A stretch of DNA of 51,061 bases, taken from NCBI GenBank assembly GCA_947625945.1, contig CANQQI010000002.1, positions 1-51,061 of the forward strand, in the 5' to 3' direction. Shown piece after piece: positions 1-10,088 of this stretch. A program made the position numbers and the translations under genes. Each line of letters opens with the position of its first letter. Position 1 is the stretch's first letter. The stretch is from an uncultured Oscillospiraceae bacterium (GTDB lineage: Bacteria; Bacillota; Clostridia; Oscillospirales; Oscillospiraceae). The notes beneath the pieces were generated by a model. The model saw nothing but the letters and a program-made list of their open reading frames with translations, had not been told where the DNA came from and did no database searches.

Positions 1-3000
1 CTGCCCTTCCGCACGGCCTCCATGATCTTGAAGGCCCGCTTTTCCGGCAGCCCCTTTTGGATGAGGTAGAGCATGATGTCGTCCCGGCAGCCGATGGCCT
101 CCTCGGTGGTGGCGGTCTTGGACAAGATCAGATCCCGGGCGTTTCCCAGCCACACGTCGGTGCCGTGGGAGAAGCCGGAGAGCCGCAGCAGGGTGCTGAA
201 CCGGGTGGGCATGGTGTCCAACAGCATGCCCCGGGTGAACCGGGTGTTGAATTCGGGAATGGCCACCGCCCCGGTGGGCCCCAAAATGGGGTCGTTTTCA
301 TAGCCCAGTGCCTTGGAGGAGGTGAAGATGGACATGGTTTCTTTATCGTCCAGGGGAATGGACTTGACGTCCACCCCGGTCATGTCCTCCATCATGCGGA
401 TCATGGTGGGGTCGTCGTGGCCCAGCATATCCAGCTTCAGGAGGTTCTCCTCCATGCAGTGGTACTCAAAATGGGTGGTGATCTGGTCGGAGTTGGGGTC
501 GTCCGCCGGATGCTGCACCGGGCAGAAATCCCAAATTTCGTTCTCCTGGGGAATGACCACCAGTCCGCCGGGATGCTGCCCGGTGGTGCGCCGCACCCCT
601 ACGCACCCGGCGGCCAGACGGGCCTCCTCCGCATGGGAGACGGTCCGGTTCCGGTCGGAAAGATACCGCTTTACATAGCCGAAAGCCGTCTTTTCCGCCA
701 CAGTGCCGATGGTCCCCGCCCGGAACACATGGGTCTTTCCAAACATTTCCGTGCAGTAGGCGTGGGCCTTGGCCTGGTACTCTCCAGAAAAATTCAAGTC
801 GATATCCGGCACTTTGTCGCCGCCGAAGCCCAGGAAGGTCTCGAAGGGGATGTTGAAGCCGTCCTTCTCCATCCGGACGCCGCACTTGGGGCAGGTCCGG
901 TCCGGCAGGTCCGCGCCGCAGTCGTACCCCTCCGGCACCTGGAAGTCGGCCAGCTTGCACTTGGGGCATCGGTAGTGGGGCGGCAGGGAGTTGACCTCGG
1001 TGATGCCCGACAAAAAGGCCACCAGGGAGGACCCCACGGACCCCCGGGAGCCCACCAAATACCCGTGCTCCAGGGAATTTTGCACCAGCTTCTGGGCGGA
1101 CATATAGATCACGTCGTAGTGGCAGTTGATGATGTCGTTCATCTCTGTCTCCACCCGCCGGGTGATGATCTCAGGCGGATCGTCGCCATAGAGCCGGTGG
1201 AGCTTTTCACTGACCAGGCGCTTCAAATCCTCCACGGAATTTTCAATGGTGGGGGCGAACAGATTTTTGGGCACAGGCCGGAGAGTCTCGCACATATCGG
1301 CGATGCGGTTGGGGGTGTCGATGACCACTTCCCGAGCCTTCTCCTCCCCCAGGTAGGAAAATTCCCGGAGCATTTCGTCGGTAGTGCGGAAAAACAGGGG
1401 ATTCTTCCGATCGGCATCCTCAAAATTCTTGGACGCCAGGAGAATATGGCGGAAGATCTCGTCCTCCGGCTCCAAGAAGTGGACGTCCCCCGTAGCGGCC
1501 ACGGGGATCCCCAGCTCCTGGCCCAGCCGGACCACGGTGCGGTTGAAGTTCCGCAGGGCCTCCTCATCCTTTGCCGTGCCCCGCTGGATCATGAAGCGGT
1601 TGTTGGACAGGGGCTGGATCTCCAGATAGTCATAGAAGGAGGCAATGCGCCGGAGCTCGTCCTCGCTCTTGCCATCTACGATGGCCTGGAACAGCTCCCC
1701 GGCCTCGCAGGCGGAACCGACAATCAGCCCCTCCCGCAGCTCCATCAGCTCGGACTTGGGGATCCGGGGGAAGCGCTTGAAGTATTTCAGGTTGGAGTCG
1801 GAGATCAGGTGGTACAGATTTCGCAGGCCCTGCTGATTTTTGGCCAGCAGGATGATGTGCTTCGGGTGCCGGTCCAGTACCCGGCTCTTGGCCCGCAGAG
1901 TGGCCATGGCCGGATTAATGGCCTGGACGGTGGTCACCCCCTGGTCAGTCAGCATTTCCAGAAACTTCATCAGGATCAGCCCGCAGGTCCGCGCGTCGTC
2001 CGCCGCCCGGTGGTGATTGAAATCCGGCAGGCTCAGGGCGTTGGAGACCACGTCCAGCTTGAATTTGTTCAGCTGGGGCATGAGATTCTGGGCCAGGATC
2101 AGGGTGTCCAGGTCCGTAAAACGGTACTCAAGCCCCTGCCGGGCGCATTCGGCCCGGATGAAGCCCGTGTCAAACTCTGAATTGTGGGCGCACAGAAGCC
2201 GGTCCCCGCAGAAGTCCAGGAATTTTGGGAGGACCTCCTCAATTTTGGGGGCGCCCCGGAGCATCTCGTCGGTAATGCCCGTCAGCTCCACGATCCGCCG
2301 CTCCAGCGGCCGCTCCGGGTCCACGAAGGTCTGGAACCGGTCCAGCTCCTCCCCGTTTTTCAGAATGACGGCCCCAATCTCGATGATCCGGTCCGTCCGG
2401 GAGGACAGGCCCGTGGTCTCCAGGTCGAAGGCCACAAATTCCCGGTCAAAGTCCCCGTCCTGGGGGCCGTGGACTGCGATCCGGTCGTCCACATCGTTTA
2501 CATAATATCCTTCACAGCCATATAGGATCTTAATATCCTGGTCCGTGCCCGCCACCTTGGTGCCCTTGGCGGCCTTCATGGCGTCGGGAAAGGACTGGGC
2601 CACCCCGTGGTCCGTGATGGCGATGGCCCGGTGGCCCCAGGCCGCCGCCTGCTTCACCGCCGCTGCCGTATCGGTCAGGGCATCCATGTTGCTCATGGTG
2701 GTGTGCAGGTGCAGCTCCACCCGCTTGCCGTCGGCGTTTAAGTCCCGGCGGGAATTGGGCTGGCCGAACATCATGGCGTCGGGTCTTAAATTGATTTCGT
2801 TGTCAAAATTATTAACGCACAGCTTGCCCTTGACCTTCACCACCGCGCCGACCCGGAGCTTTTCCAGGACCGGTTTGGCCTCCTCCTGCTCCATGAACCG
2901 GCTGACCCGGATGGAGCCGGTATTGTCGGTCATGTCGAAGTTGATCACCCAGGCGTTCCGCTTTTTCAGTTCCCGGTGGGCCAGGGCGAAGATCTTCCCC

Positions 3001-3668
3001 TCCACCACCACGGTGCCCATGTTCAGATCCAGCTTTTCCATGGGGGTGGGCGCGCCCTTGATGGGCCGGCCGTAAAAGCAGGCGTGATCTCCCTGGGGAG
3101 CGGCGGTTTTCCTCTCCCTGGGCGCCGGGGGCAGATCTCCCATGGCGCTGACACGGATGGCGTCCATGGCGTCGAACAGAGCCTGTCCGGACAGGTCCGC
3201 CCCGGCTTCAATGACGATCTCCGGCTGGGCGCCGAATTGGTCCATCAGGGCCAAGCGGACCATGGGGACGGATTCCTCCAGCGCCTTTTTCCCGTTGCCC
3301 CGGAGGCGGACGGTGAGGGTATTTCCCGTCCATTCCCATTTTGCCCCCGCCAGGGCGCCCCGGTTCATGGAGTTCTGGGAGACGAACAGCTCCAACAGGG
3401 CCTCGTTTTCCACCTTGGAAAGCTCCCCGGCGGGGTAGGTCAGCTTCAGGGAAAACCGGTTCACTCCGTATAAATCACGAAGCTCCCCGACAGCCTGATT
3501 GTAGAGCCGCCGGGGGATGTATGCGGGACTGTGTACCTTCGCGGAAATACCGCGGCGGACCACGTCGATGTCCAGCTGCAGTACCTGGGCGCCGGAAAAC
3601 GCCGCCGCGATCGTGTCTATGGGGTGATAGTCCGAAAACAGCTTGAAAAATGGGATGCTTTGGTTCAT
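1..3668 (-). CDS. polC: DNA polymerase III alpha subunit, PolC type (3' end runs off the window)
   Basis: Minus-strand frame from ATG at 3668 stays open to the window edge: MNQSIPFFKLFSDYHP..., OB region, PHP motif VELHLHTTMSNMDALT, DnaQ exonuclease FVAFDLETTGLSSRTDRIIEIGAVI, and polymerase core (GYLVGSRGSVGSSLVAF, TTGQHPGGLVVIP). Absent from the ORF track because it lacks a stop in the window. Confidence 0.97.
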   Translation of the reverse strand, partial: MNQSIPFFKLFSDYHPIDTIAAAFSGAQVLQLDIDVVRRGISAKVHSPAYIPRRLYNQAVGELRDLYGVNRFSLKLTYPAGELSKVENEALLELFVSQNSMNRGALAGAKWEWTGNTLTVRLRGNGKKALEESVPMVRLALMDQFGAQPEIVIEAGADLSGQALFDAMDAIRVSAMGDLPPAPRERKTAAPQGDHACFYGRPIKGAPTPMEKLDLNMGTVVVEGKIFALAHRELKKRNAWVINFDMTDNTGSIRVSRFMEQEEAKPVLEKLRVGAVVKVKGKLCVNNFDNEINLRPDAMMFGQPNSRRDLNADGKRVELHLHTTMSNMDALTDTAAAVKQAAAWGHRAIAITDHGVAQSFPDAMKAAKGTKVAGTDQDIKILYGCEGYYVNDVDDRIAVHGPQDGDFDREFVAFDLETTGLSSRTDRIIEIGAVILKNGEELDRFQTFVDPERPLERRIVELTGITDEMLRGAPKIEEVLPKFLDFCGDRLLCAHNSEFDTGFIRAECARQGLEYRFTDLDTLILAQNLMPQLNKFKLDVVSNALSLPDFNHHRAADDARTCGLILMKFLEMLTDQGVTTVQAINPAMATLRAKSRVLDRHPKHIILLAKNQQGLRNLYHLISDSNLKYFKRFPRIPKSELMELREGLIVGSACEAGELFQAIVDGKSEDELRRIASFYDYLEIQPLSNNRFMIQRGTAKDEEALRNFNRTVVRLGQELGIPVAATGDVHFLEPEDEIFRHILLASKNFEDADRKNPLFFRTTDEMLREFSYLGEEKAREVVIDTPNRIADMCETLRPVPKNLFAPTIENSVEDLKRLVSEKLHRLYGDDPPEIITRRVETEMNDIINCHYDVIYMSAQKLVQNSLEHGYLVGSRGSVGSSLVAFLSGITEVNSLPPHYRCPKCKLADFQVPEGYDCGADLPDRTCPKCGVRMEKDGFNIPFETFLGFGGDKVPDIDLNFSGEYQAKAHAYCTEMFGKTHVFRAGTIGTVAEKTAFGYVKRYLSDRNRTVSHAEEARLAAGCVGVRRTTGQHPGGLVVIPQENEIWDFCPVQHPADDPNSDQITTHFEYHCMEENLLKLDMLGHDDPTMIRMMEDMTGVDVKSIPLDDKETMSIFTSSKALGYENDPILGPTGAVAIPEFNTRFTRGMLLDTMPTRFSTLLRLSGFSHGTDVWLGNARDLILSKTATTEEAIGCRDDIMLYLIQKGLPEKRAFKIMEAVRKG

Positions 3669-3687
3669 GGTTGCCTCCAAAATAGGA

Positions 3688-4725
3688 TCAAAGGGCATTG
3701 ATCCGGGCCAAAAGGGTGGGCAGCAGCTCCTTGTAGCTCAGTTTTACCGGCTCCCGGCCCTTTTGGAACAGTGTTCCCCAGCCGTCGCCCCCGGCGATGC
3801 CGATATCCGCCTCCCGGGCCTCCCCGGGCCCGTTGACCACACAGCCCATGACCGCCACGGTGATGGGCTTTTCGCAGTTTCGCAGCGCTTTTTCCACCTG
3901 GTCCACCAGGCCGATCACATCGATCCGGGTCCGGCCGCAGGTGGGACAGGAGATGATGTTGACCCCTTCCTTCCGCACCCCAGCTGCCTTGAGGATCGCC
4001 TTGGCGGCAGAAACCTCCTCCACCGGGCCGCCGGTGAGGCTGACTCGGACGGTATCGCCGATGCCGTCTAAGAGCAACGCCCCGATGCCCATGGCGGATT
4101 TGATCCGGCCCATTTCCATGGGCCCCGTCTCCGTCACGCCGATATGGAGGGGATAGTCACTGCGCTGCCGGAACAGCCGGGCGGCCCGGACCATGGTGGA
4201 AACATCCGAGGACTTCATGGAAACGCAGATATCGTAAAACCCTTCCCGCTCCAGCAGAGCGACATGGGAAAAGGCGCTCTCCACCAGGGCCTCCGCCGTG
4301 GGGTGGCCGTATTTTTCCAGCAGGGCCTTGTCCAGGCTGCCGCCGTTGACGCCGATACGGATGGGAATGCCCCGGTCCCGGCAGGCCGCCACCACCGCCC
4401 GCACCCGGTCCGCGCCACCGATGTTGCCCGGGTTGATGCGGATCTTGGCCGCGCCGCCTTGGGCAGCCAGAATGGCCAGCTCATAGTCAAAGTGGATGTC
4501 CGCCACCAGCGGCAGGGGGCTTTCTTTACAAATATCCCCGAAGGCCCGGGCGGCTTCCCTGTTGGGCACCGCCAGCCGGGCGATCTGGCATCCGGCGGCC
4601 TTCAGCGCGGAGAGCTGCTCCAGGCAGCCCACGATATCGGTGGTGGGTTTATTCAGCATGGACTGGATGGATACCGGCGCGCCGCCGCCGATTTGCACGT
4701 CCCCCACACGGATGGATTTTGTCAT
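3688..4725 (-). CDS. ispG: 4-hydroxy-3-methylbut-2-enyl diphosphate synthase
   Basis: MTKSIRVGDVQIGGGAPVSIQSMLNKPTTD..., ISCPTCGRTRID Fe-S motif, MGCVVNGPGEAREAD. Confidence 0.97.
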   Translation of the reverse strand: MTKSIRVGDVQIGGGAPVSIQSMLNKPTTDIVGCLEQLSALKAAGCQIARLAVPNREAARAFGDICKESPLPLVADIHFDYELAILAAQGGAAKIRINPGNIGGADRVRAVVAACRDRGIPIRIGVNGGSLDKALLEKYGHPTAEALVESAFSHVALLEREGFYDICVSMKSSDVSTMVRAARLFRQRSDYPLHIGVTETGPMEMGRIKSAMGIGALLLDGIGDTVRVSLTGGPVEEVSAAKAILKAAGVRKEGVNIISCPTCGRTRIDVIGLVDQVEKALRNCEKPITVAVMGCVVNGPGEAREADIGIAGGDGWGTLFQKGREPVKLSYKELLPTLLARINAL

Positions 4726-4729
4726 GGTT

Positions 4730-5788
4730 TTACCCCCGGAAAATCGTAAATAGGTCTTTAAAGGTCACAACCGCCATGAGCAGGAGCAGCAGCACCATGC
4801 CCCCGGCGTGGAGATAGGCCTCGTACTTGGGGTTGATCTTGCGCCGGAGGACGGCCTCCGCCGCCGTGGTCAGCAGCAGGCAGACGATCCGCCCGCCATC
4901 CAGGGCGGGAATGGGCAGCAGATTCATGACCGCCAGATTGACCGCCAAAAAGCCGCCGAAGTAGAGCATATTGAGGAAGGCGGACAGGGCATCCGGGGAC
5001 GCCGCCGCCGTGTTGCTGATCTCCTGGACGATGCCCACCGGCCCGGACATATCCTGCAGGCCCACCTGGCCGGTCAGGAGCATTTGAAGGCTCAGCCGGA
5101 CGATGCGCACCGTGTCCACCGCCGTGTTCCACACATACGCCATCCGGCTGCCAAAGGTGGCCTTCTCCACGGAAAAGCTCAGCCCATAGCGCAGGGAAAC
5201 CGTGCCGTCCTCGTTGGCGTACTCCTTCATCACCGTGGGCACCTGCTTCAAAACCACGGTCTGCCCATCCCGGAGGACGGTCATGTCGTGGGCCGTGGCC
5301 TTCTTGAGATTCAGGAGCATAGAAAAATCGTTCTGAACGTAGATCCGCTCATTGTCCAGCGCCAGGATCCGGTCCCCCACCTGGAGTCCGCCCTCCGTCA
5401 TGGAGCAGTTTTCCTCCATCTGCGCGACCACAGGCGTGACAAACTGCTGGGCCGGGGCAAAGACGATGGCAAAGATCACCAGCCCCGCCAGCAGGTTCAT
5501 GCAGGACCCGGCGGCCAGGATGATCAGCCGCTTCCACCAGGCGGCCCGCTGGAAGGACCGGGGATTTTCCGATTCCTCATCCTCCCCTTCCATGGCGCAG
5601 TAGCCGCCGATGGGGATACACCGGATGGCGTACAGGGTCTCCCCCACCTGCTTTTTGTAGATGGCGGGGCCCATAAACAGAGAAAATTCGTTGACCTGCA
5701 CCCCAGAGAGCTTGGCGGTGATAAAGTGCCCCAGCTCGTGGACAAAGATCAGCACGCTGAACAGCACGATGGCAAAGAGAATGCTCAA
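4730..5788 (-). CDS. rseP: RIP/site-2 metalloprotease (RseP family, M50)
   Basis: HELGH motif near the N-terminus, PDZ-like middle, LLPIPALDGGRI motif; syntenic with dxr/cdsA/uppS. Confidence 0.95.
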   Translation of the reverse strand: MSILFAIVLFSVLIFVHELGHFITAKLSGVQVNEFSLFMGPAIYKKQVGETLYAIRCIPIGGYCAMEGEDEESENPRSFQRAAWWKRLIILAAGSCMNLLAGLVIFAIVFAPAQQFVTPVVAQMEENCSMTEGGLQVGDRILALDNERIYVQNDFSMLLNLKKATAHDMTVLRDGQTVVLKQVPTVMKEYANEDGTVSLRYGLSFSVEKATFGSRMAYVWNTAVDTVRIVRLSLQMLLTGQVGLQDMSGPVGIVQEISNTAAASPDALSAFLNMLYFGGFLAVNLAVMNLLPIPALDGGRIVCLLLTTAAEAVLRRKINPKYEAYLHAGGMVLLLLLMAVVTFKDLFTIFRG

Positions 5789-5806
5789 TACGTTCCTTCC
5801 TTTCCG

Positions 5807-6949
5807 TCAGAGCTTCCCGGCAAGGGCCCGAGCAAGCCGGTCCGCCTCCAAAATCTGATCCAGATCTGGCTGTTGGACATAGGGCACCGCCTCCACGGCC
5901 TGGGAAACACGGCGATAAATATCGTAAAACCCGATTTGGTCTTTTAAAAACAGAGACACCGCCGCCTCGTTGGCGCCGTTCATGGCAGCGCAGGCGGTCC
6001 CCCCCGCCTGGGCGCAGGCCAGGGCCAGAGCCAGGCACGGAAACGTCTCCAGGTCCGGCTTTTCAAAGGTCAGGGGCCCGCAGGCCGTCAGATCCAGGGG
6101 CGGGGCCAGGCTCTCCACCCGCTCCGGATAGGTCATAGCCAGCTGGATGGGAAGCCGCATATCCGGCGTCCCCAGCTGGGCCAGCACCGCCCCGTCCCGG
6201 AACGAAACCAGGGAATGAACGATGCTCTGCCGGTGGATCAGCACCTCCACCCGGTCCTGAGGCAGGCCGTAGAGCCGCATGGCCTCAATGACCTCCATGC
6301 CCTTGTTCATCAAGGTGGCGCAGTCCACGGTGATCTTGGGGCCCATCCGCCAGTTGGGATGGCGCAGGGCGTCCCGGCTGGTGACGGTCTCCAGCTCCCG
6401 GCGGCTCCTGCCGAAAAAGGGCCCGCCGGAGCAGGTCAGCAGCAGCTTCTCCACCTCCCGGCGGTCAGAGCAGCCCATAAGGCACTGAAAAATGGCGGAA
6501 TGCTCCGAGTCCACAGGGATGATCTGGGCCCCATAGCGAGCCGCCGCCGCCATCACCAGCTCCCCGGCGCAGACCAGGGTCTCTTTATTGGCCAAGCCGA
6601 TACGCTTTTTGGCGGCGATGGCCGCCAGAGTGGGCTTCAAGCCCAGCATCCCCACCACGGCGGTGATGACGCAGTCGGTCTCCGGAAAGGCGGCGGCTTC
6701 CAGCAGGCCCGCCTCCCCCCAGGCGATTTGGATGGGCTGGCCGGACAGGGCCTGACTTAAAGCGTCCGCCCCCTCCTGGGTGGCGGTCACCGCCAGCTTG
6801 GGGCGAAAGGCCCGGCACTGCTCCGCCAGAAGATCGATCTTCGTTCCGGCGGCCAGGACGGAAACAGGAATGCCCAGATGGGCGGCCACCTCCAGGCTCT
6901 GCCGCCCGATGGAGCCGGTGGAGCCCAGAATACAGAGATTGCGAACCAT
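5807..6949 (-). CDS. dxr: 1-deoxy-D-xylulose-5-phosphate reductoisomerase
   Basis: CILGSTGSIGRQSLEV NADPH motif, LANKETLVCAGE, PVDSEHSAIFQCL. Confidence 0.97.
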   Translation of the reverse strand: MVRNLCILGSTGSIGRQSLEVAAHLGIPVSVLAAGTKIDLLAEQCRAFRPKLAVTATQEGADALSQALSGQPIQIAWGEAGLLEAAAFPETDCVITAVVGMLGLKPTLAAIAAKKRIGLANKETLVCAGELVMAAAARYGAQIIPVDSEHSAIFQCLMGCSDRREVEKLLLTCSGGPFFGRSRRELETVTSRDALRHPNWRMGPKITVDCATLMNKGMEVIEAMRLYGLPQDRVEVLIHRQSIVHSLVSFRDGAVLAQLGTPDMRLPIQLAMTYPERVESLAPPLDLTACGPLTFEKPDLETFPCLALALACAQAGGTACAAMNGANEAAVSLFLKDQIGFYDIYRRVSQAVEAVPYVQQPDLDQILEADRLARALAGKL

Positions 6950-6950
6950 T

Positions 6951-7772
6951 TTATTCCCCCACCACCACGGGAAGCAGCAGCAACAGGGCCTCGGTCAGGG
7001 GGCCCACCACCATCATGGAGTCGAAGCGGTCCAGAATGCCGCCGTGGCCGGGGATCAGATTGCCATAGTCCTTGATGCCGGTCTGACGCTTGATCACGGA
7101 GAACCAGAGGTCTCCCAGAATGGCGCCCAGAGAGCCCAACAGGCCATAAACCAAGGCAAACAGATAATTGACCTTAAACTGGAACCCCACCTGCATAATC
7201 AGAGTGTAGATCACCATGCCCAGCATGGCCGTCAGCACACCGCCAACAGCCCCCTCAATGGTCTTGTTGGGGCTGATTACCGGAGAGAGCTTGTGGCTCC
7301 CGAAGGCCCGGCCGGCAAAATACGCCCCGGTGTCCGACAGGAAGGCCAGGACGAAAGGAATCATGATCAGATACCGCCCGTACTTCCCAGCGTGGATCCG
7401 CACCAGGCCGGACAGCAAAAACGGCAGCAGCAGTCCCGCCGCCAGGCACAGCGCCACCTTCTCGAAGCGCACCTTTACATGGGAGGCCATCATCTCCCCA
7501 AAGAGCAGGGTGGTGAAGATCAGTGCCCCCAGCATCCCCCAGGCCTCGGGGGAGCCGAAATAGCTCCACAGGTTGACCAAAAACGCCGCCACCATGCTGT
7601 ACGCCACCAGCCGGGGCTGCCGGACCAGCTCCGTGGAATAGAGCAGCTCATAGGCGGCAAAGGCGGACATGACCCCAAATAAAATGGCGGTAAAGATCTT
7701 GGGCAGGACCAAAACCGTCAAAAGCAGCAGCGGCAGCAGCACCGCCGCCGTAATAATTCTCGTCGACATCAT
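6951..7772 (-). CDS. cdsA: Phosphatidate cytidylyltransferase
   Basis: Multi-TM protein; C-terminal signature GDLWFSVIKRQTGIKDYGNLIPGHGGILDRFDS. Confidence 0.96.
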   Translation of the reverse strand: MMSTRIITAAVLLPLLLLTVLVLPKIFTAILFGVMSAFAAYELLYSTELVRQPRLVAYSMVAAFLVNLWSYFGSPEAWGMLGALIFTTLLFGEMMASHVKVRFEKVALCLAAGLLLPFLLSGLVRIHAGKYGRYLIMIPFVLAFLSDTGAYFAGRAFGSHKLSPVISPNKTIEGAVGGVLTAMLGMVIYTLIMQVGFQFKVNYLFALVYGLLGSLGAILGDLWFSVIKRQTGIKDYGNLIPGHGGILDRFDSMMVVGPLTEALLLLLPVVVGE

Positions 7773-7775
7773 TTG

Positions 7776-8489
7776 TTAAGCGCCTCCAAACCGGCGGGAC
7801 CGCCGGTGGTATTCCGCAATGGCCGCGTCCAGATCTTCCGGCTGGTAGTCGGGCCATAAAATATCCTGAAAGACAAATTCCGCGTAGGCGGCCTGCCACA
7901 AAAGGAAATTGCTGATCCGCTTCTCTCCGGATGGACGGATGATCAACTCTGGATCCGGCACACCGGCGGAGTACAGGTATCCTGAAAAGGTCTCCTCCGT
8001 CAGCGCCGCCGGGTCCGCCGCTCCCTGGACCGCGGCTTGGGCGAAGGCCCGGGCCGCCCGGACGATCTCATCCCGCCCGCCGTAGTTCAGACAGAAATTC
8101 ACCTGTACGTCATAGCTTCCCGAGCGGTTCTCCGCGTCCCGGCACAGCGCCCGGAGCTTTTCGCTCAGGCGGCTTAAGTCCCCGAAAAAACGGAACCGCA
8201 CTCGGTTCTTGTCCATGTCCGCCAGGGCCTCCCGGAGGTATTTTTCCAGCAGGCCCATGATCCCGGCGATCTCCTCCCCGGAGCGCCGCCAATTTTCCGT
8301 GGAAAAGGCGTAGACGGTCAGATATTCCACGCCCAGACTCCGGCAGTAGTTGGCAATCCGCCGAAAAGCCTCCGCGCCGGCGGCGTGACCGGCGGTGCGG
8401 GGCAGGCCCCGCGACTTTGCCCACCGCCCGTTGCCGTCCATGATGATGGCAATATGCCGGGGCGGCGGTAAAACAGAATCTCCCATCAA
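7776..8489 (-). CDS. uppS: Isoprenyl (undecaprenyl) diphosphate synthase
   Basis: HIAIIMDGNGRWAKSRGLPRTAGHAAG, TVYAFSTENWRR, PELIIRPSGEKRISNFLLWQ. Confidence 0.97.
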   Translation of the reverse strand: MMGDSVLPPPRHIAIIMDGNGRWAKSRGLPRTAGHAAGAEAFRRIANYCRSLGVEYLTVYAFSTENWRRSGEEIAGIMGLLEKYLREALADMDKNRVRFRFFGDLSRLSEKLRALCRDAENRSGSYDVQVNFCLNYGGRDEIVRAARAFAQAAVQGAADPAALTEETFSGYLYSAGVPDPELIIRPSGEKRISNFLLWQAAYAEFVFQDILWPDYQPEDLDAAIAEYHRRSRRFGGA

Positions 8490-8557
8490 TTCTCCCTGAT
8501 TTCAGAAAATGGTAAATACCAACCGGGGGCCCCAAAGGGCCCCGGTGGATTTGCCGG

Positions 8558-9112
8558 TCAAATCGCCATCAGTTCCTTTTCCTTCACCGCCAGGGCGTCG
8601 TCCACCTTTTTGATGTACTTGTCCAGCAGCTCCTGAAGGTCCTTTTCGGCCTTTTTCTGCTCGTCCTCGGTGATCTCAGACTTTTTCTTCAAAGCCTTCA
8701 CATAGTCCATGCCGTCCCGGCGGATGTTCCGCAGGGCCACCTTGGCCTCCTCGGCGTACTTTTTGACCTGCTTGGTCAGGTCCCGGCGGCGCTCCTCGGT
8801 AAGCTGGGGGAATACCAGACGGATCACCCGCCCGTCGTTCTGGGGGTTAATTCCCAGATCGGAGGTCTGGATGGCCTTCTGGATATCCTTGAGCAGCTTG
8901 GTGTCCCAGGGCTGGATCACCAGCGTCCGGGCATCCGGAGAGGAAATGGTGGCGACTCCGTTCAGGGGTGTCCCCTGACCATAGTATTCCACCGTGATCC
9001 GGTCCAGAACACGGGCGTTGGCCCGGCCCGCCCGCACCGCGCCGAAATTATCATCCAGCACACTGAGGGTCTTGTCCATTTTCCGGTTAAATTCCTTGAA
9101 GTCTACGCTCAT
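8558..9112 (-). CDS. frr: Ribosome recycling factor
   Basis: 184 aa; VRAGRANARVLDRITVEYYGQGTPLN, LTEERRRDLTKQVKKYAEEAKVALRNIRRD. Confidence 0.98.
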   Translation of the reverse strand: MSVDFKEFNRKMDKTLSVLDDNFGAVRAGRANARVLDRITVEYYGQGTPLNGVATISSPDARTLVIQPWDTKLLKDIQKAIQTSDLGINPQNDGRVIRLVFPQLTEERRRDLTKQVKKYAEEAKVALRNIRRDGMDYVKALKKKSEITEDEQKKAEKDLQELLDKYIKKVDDALAVKEKELMAI

Positions 9113-9115
9113 TTT

Positions 9116-9835
9116 TCAGTCCTCCTTAACGATGGTTCCTATTTTTTCGCCGCATACCACCCGTAGGATGTTCTGCGGGTCCTTCAGTGCGAAGCAGACC
9201 AAGGTCATGCGGTTGTCCATGGCCAGGGTCATGGCGGTGGTGTCTGTAGCCCGCAGGTGCCGGGCCAGGACCTCGTCATAGGTCAGAGTATCGAATTTAA
9301 CGGCAGTGGGGTCCGTGTTGGGGTCGGCGGAGTAGATGCCGTCCACATTTTTCGCCATGAGGATGGCGTCGGCCTCGATCTCCACCCCCCGGAGCACCGC
9401 GCCGGTATCCGTGGAGAAATAGGGATTGCCGGTGCCGCAGGCGAAGACTACGACCTTCCCCTCTTTTAAGTACCGGTCCGCCAGGTCCCGGGTGAAGTAT
9501 TCGCAGAATTTGGGCATCTCCAGCGCCGAGAGGACCCGGGCCTCTACCCCGTGCTTTTCCAGAGCGTCCGCCACGGCGATGGCATTCATCAAGGTCGCCA
9601 GCATCCCCATGGCGTCGCCGTGGGAGCGCTGCATCTTATCCGCGCCGTCCTTGGCGCCCCGCCAGAAGTTGCCGCCGCCAATGACCAGCCCGATCTGCAC
9701 CCCCAGCGCGGCGCAGTCTTTGATGGCCTGGCACACCTGGCCGATGATCTCAAAATCCAGCCCCCGGTGGGCGTCCCCCGCCAGGGCCTCTCCACTGAGC
9801 TTGAGCAGAACGCGGTCGTATTTCCGTTCAGGCAA
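9116..9835 (-). CDS. pyrH: UMP kinase; TTG start proposed at 9835
   Basis: RVLLKLSGEALAGD, GGGNFWRG, GNPYFSTDTGAVLRGVEIEADAILMAKNVDGIYSADP. AGGGGGA ribosome-binding site sits just upstream of the TTG. Confidence 0.95.
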   Translation of the reverse strand: MPERKYDRVLLKLSGEALAGDAHRGLDFEIIGQVCQAIKDCAALGVQIGLVIGGGNFWRGAKDGADKMQRSHGDAMGMLATLMNAIAVADALEKHGVEARVLSALEMPKFCEYFTRDLADRYLKEGKVVVFACGTGNPYFSTDTGAVLRGVEIEADAILMAKNVDGIYSADPNTDPTAVKFDTLTYDEVLARHLRATDTTAMTLAMDNRMTLVCFALKDPQNILRVVCGEKIGTIVKED

Positions 9836-10019
9836 AGTAATTCCCCCTTCTTTATTCTCCCCTATTTTAATATAAGACAGCCGAAATGACAACCCAAATT
9901 TTTCAAATTTTCAGAGAGTTTTCGCAAATTTCACAATTCCCTTGGCGGGGAGGCGGCGGCATGTGCAAAATCCACACATTCCCATTCAGGTAAAACAGGG
10001 ATTTCGGCGGGATTTTCGG

Positions 10020-10048
10020 TTGCAAAAGCGGTCAAAATCGGGTATAAT
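10020..10048 (+). promoter_or_regulatory. Sigma-A-like promoter for glnS (TTGCAA-N17-TATAAT)
   Basis: TTGCAA at 10020-10025 and TATAAT at 10043-10048, 17-nt spacer, about 40 nt upstream of the start codon. Confidence 0.75.
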
Positions 10049-10088
10049 GACACATCATTAAAAGGCACAAGAGAGGATGGAACGCATC

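Noticed and set aside
57-2180. 707-aa plus-strand ORF
   Set aside because: Antisense shadow of polC in GC-rich codons; low-complexity Gly/His/Gln composition and no domain motifs.
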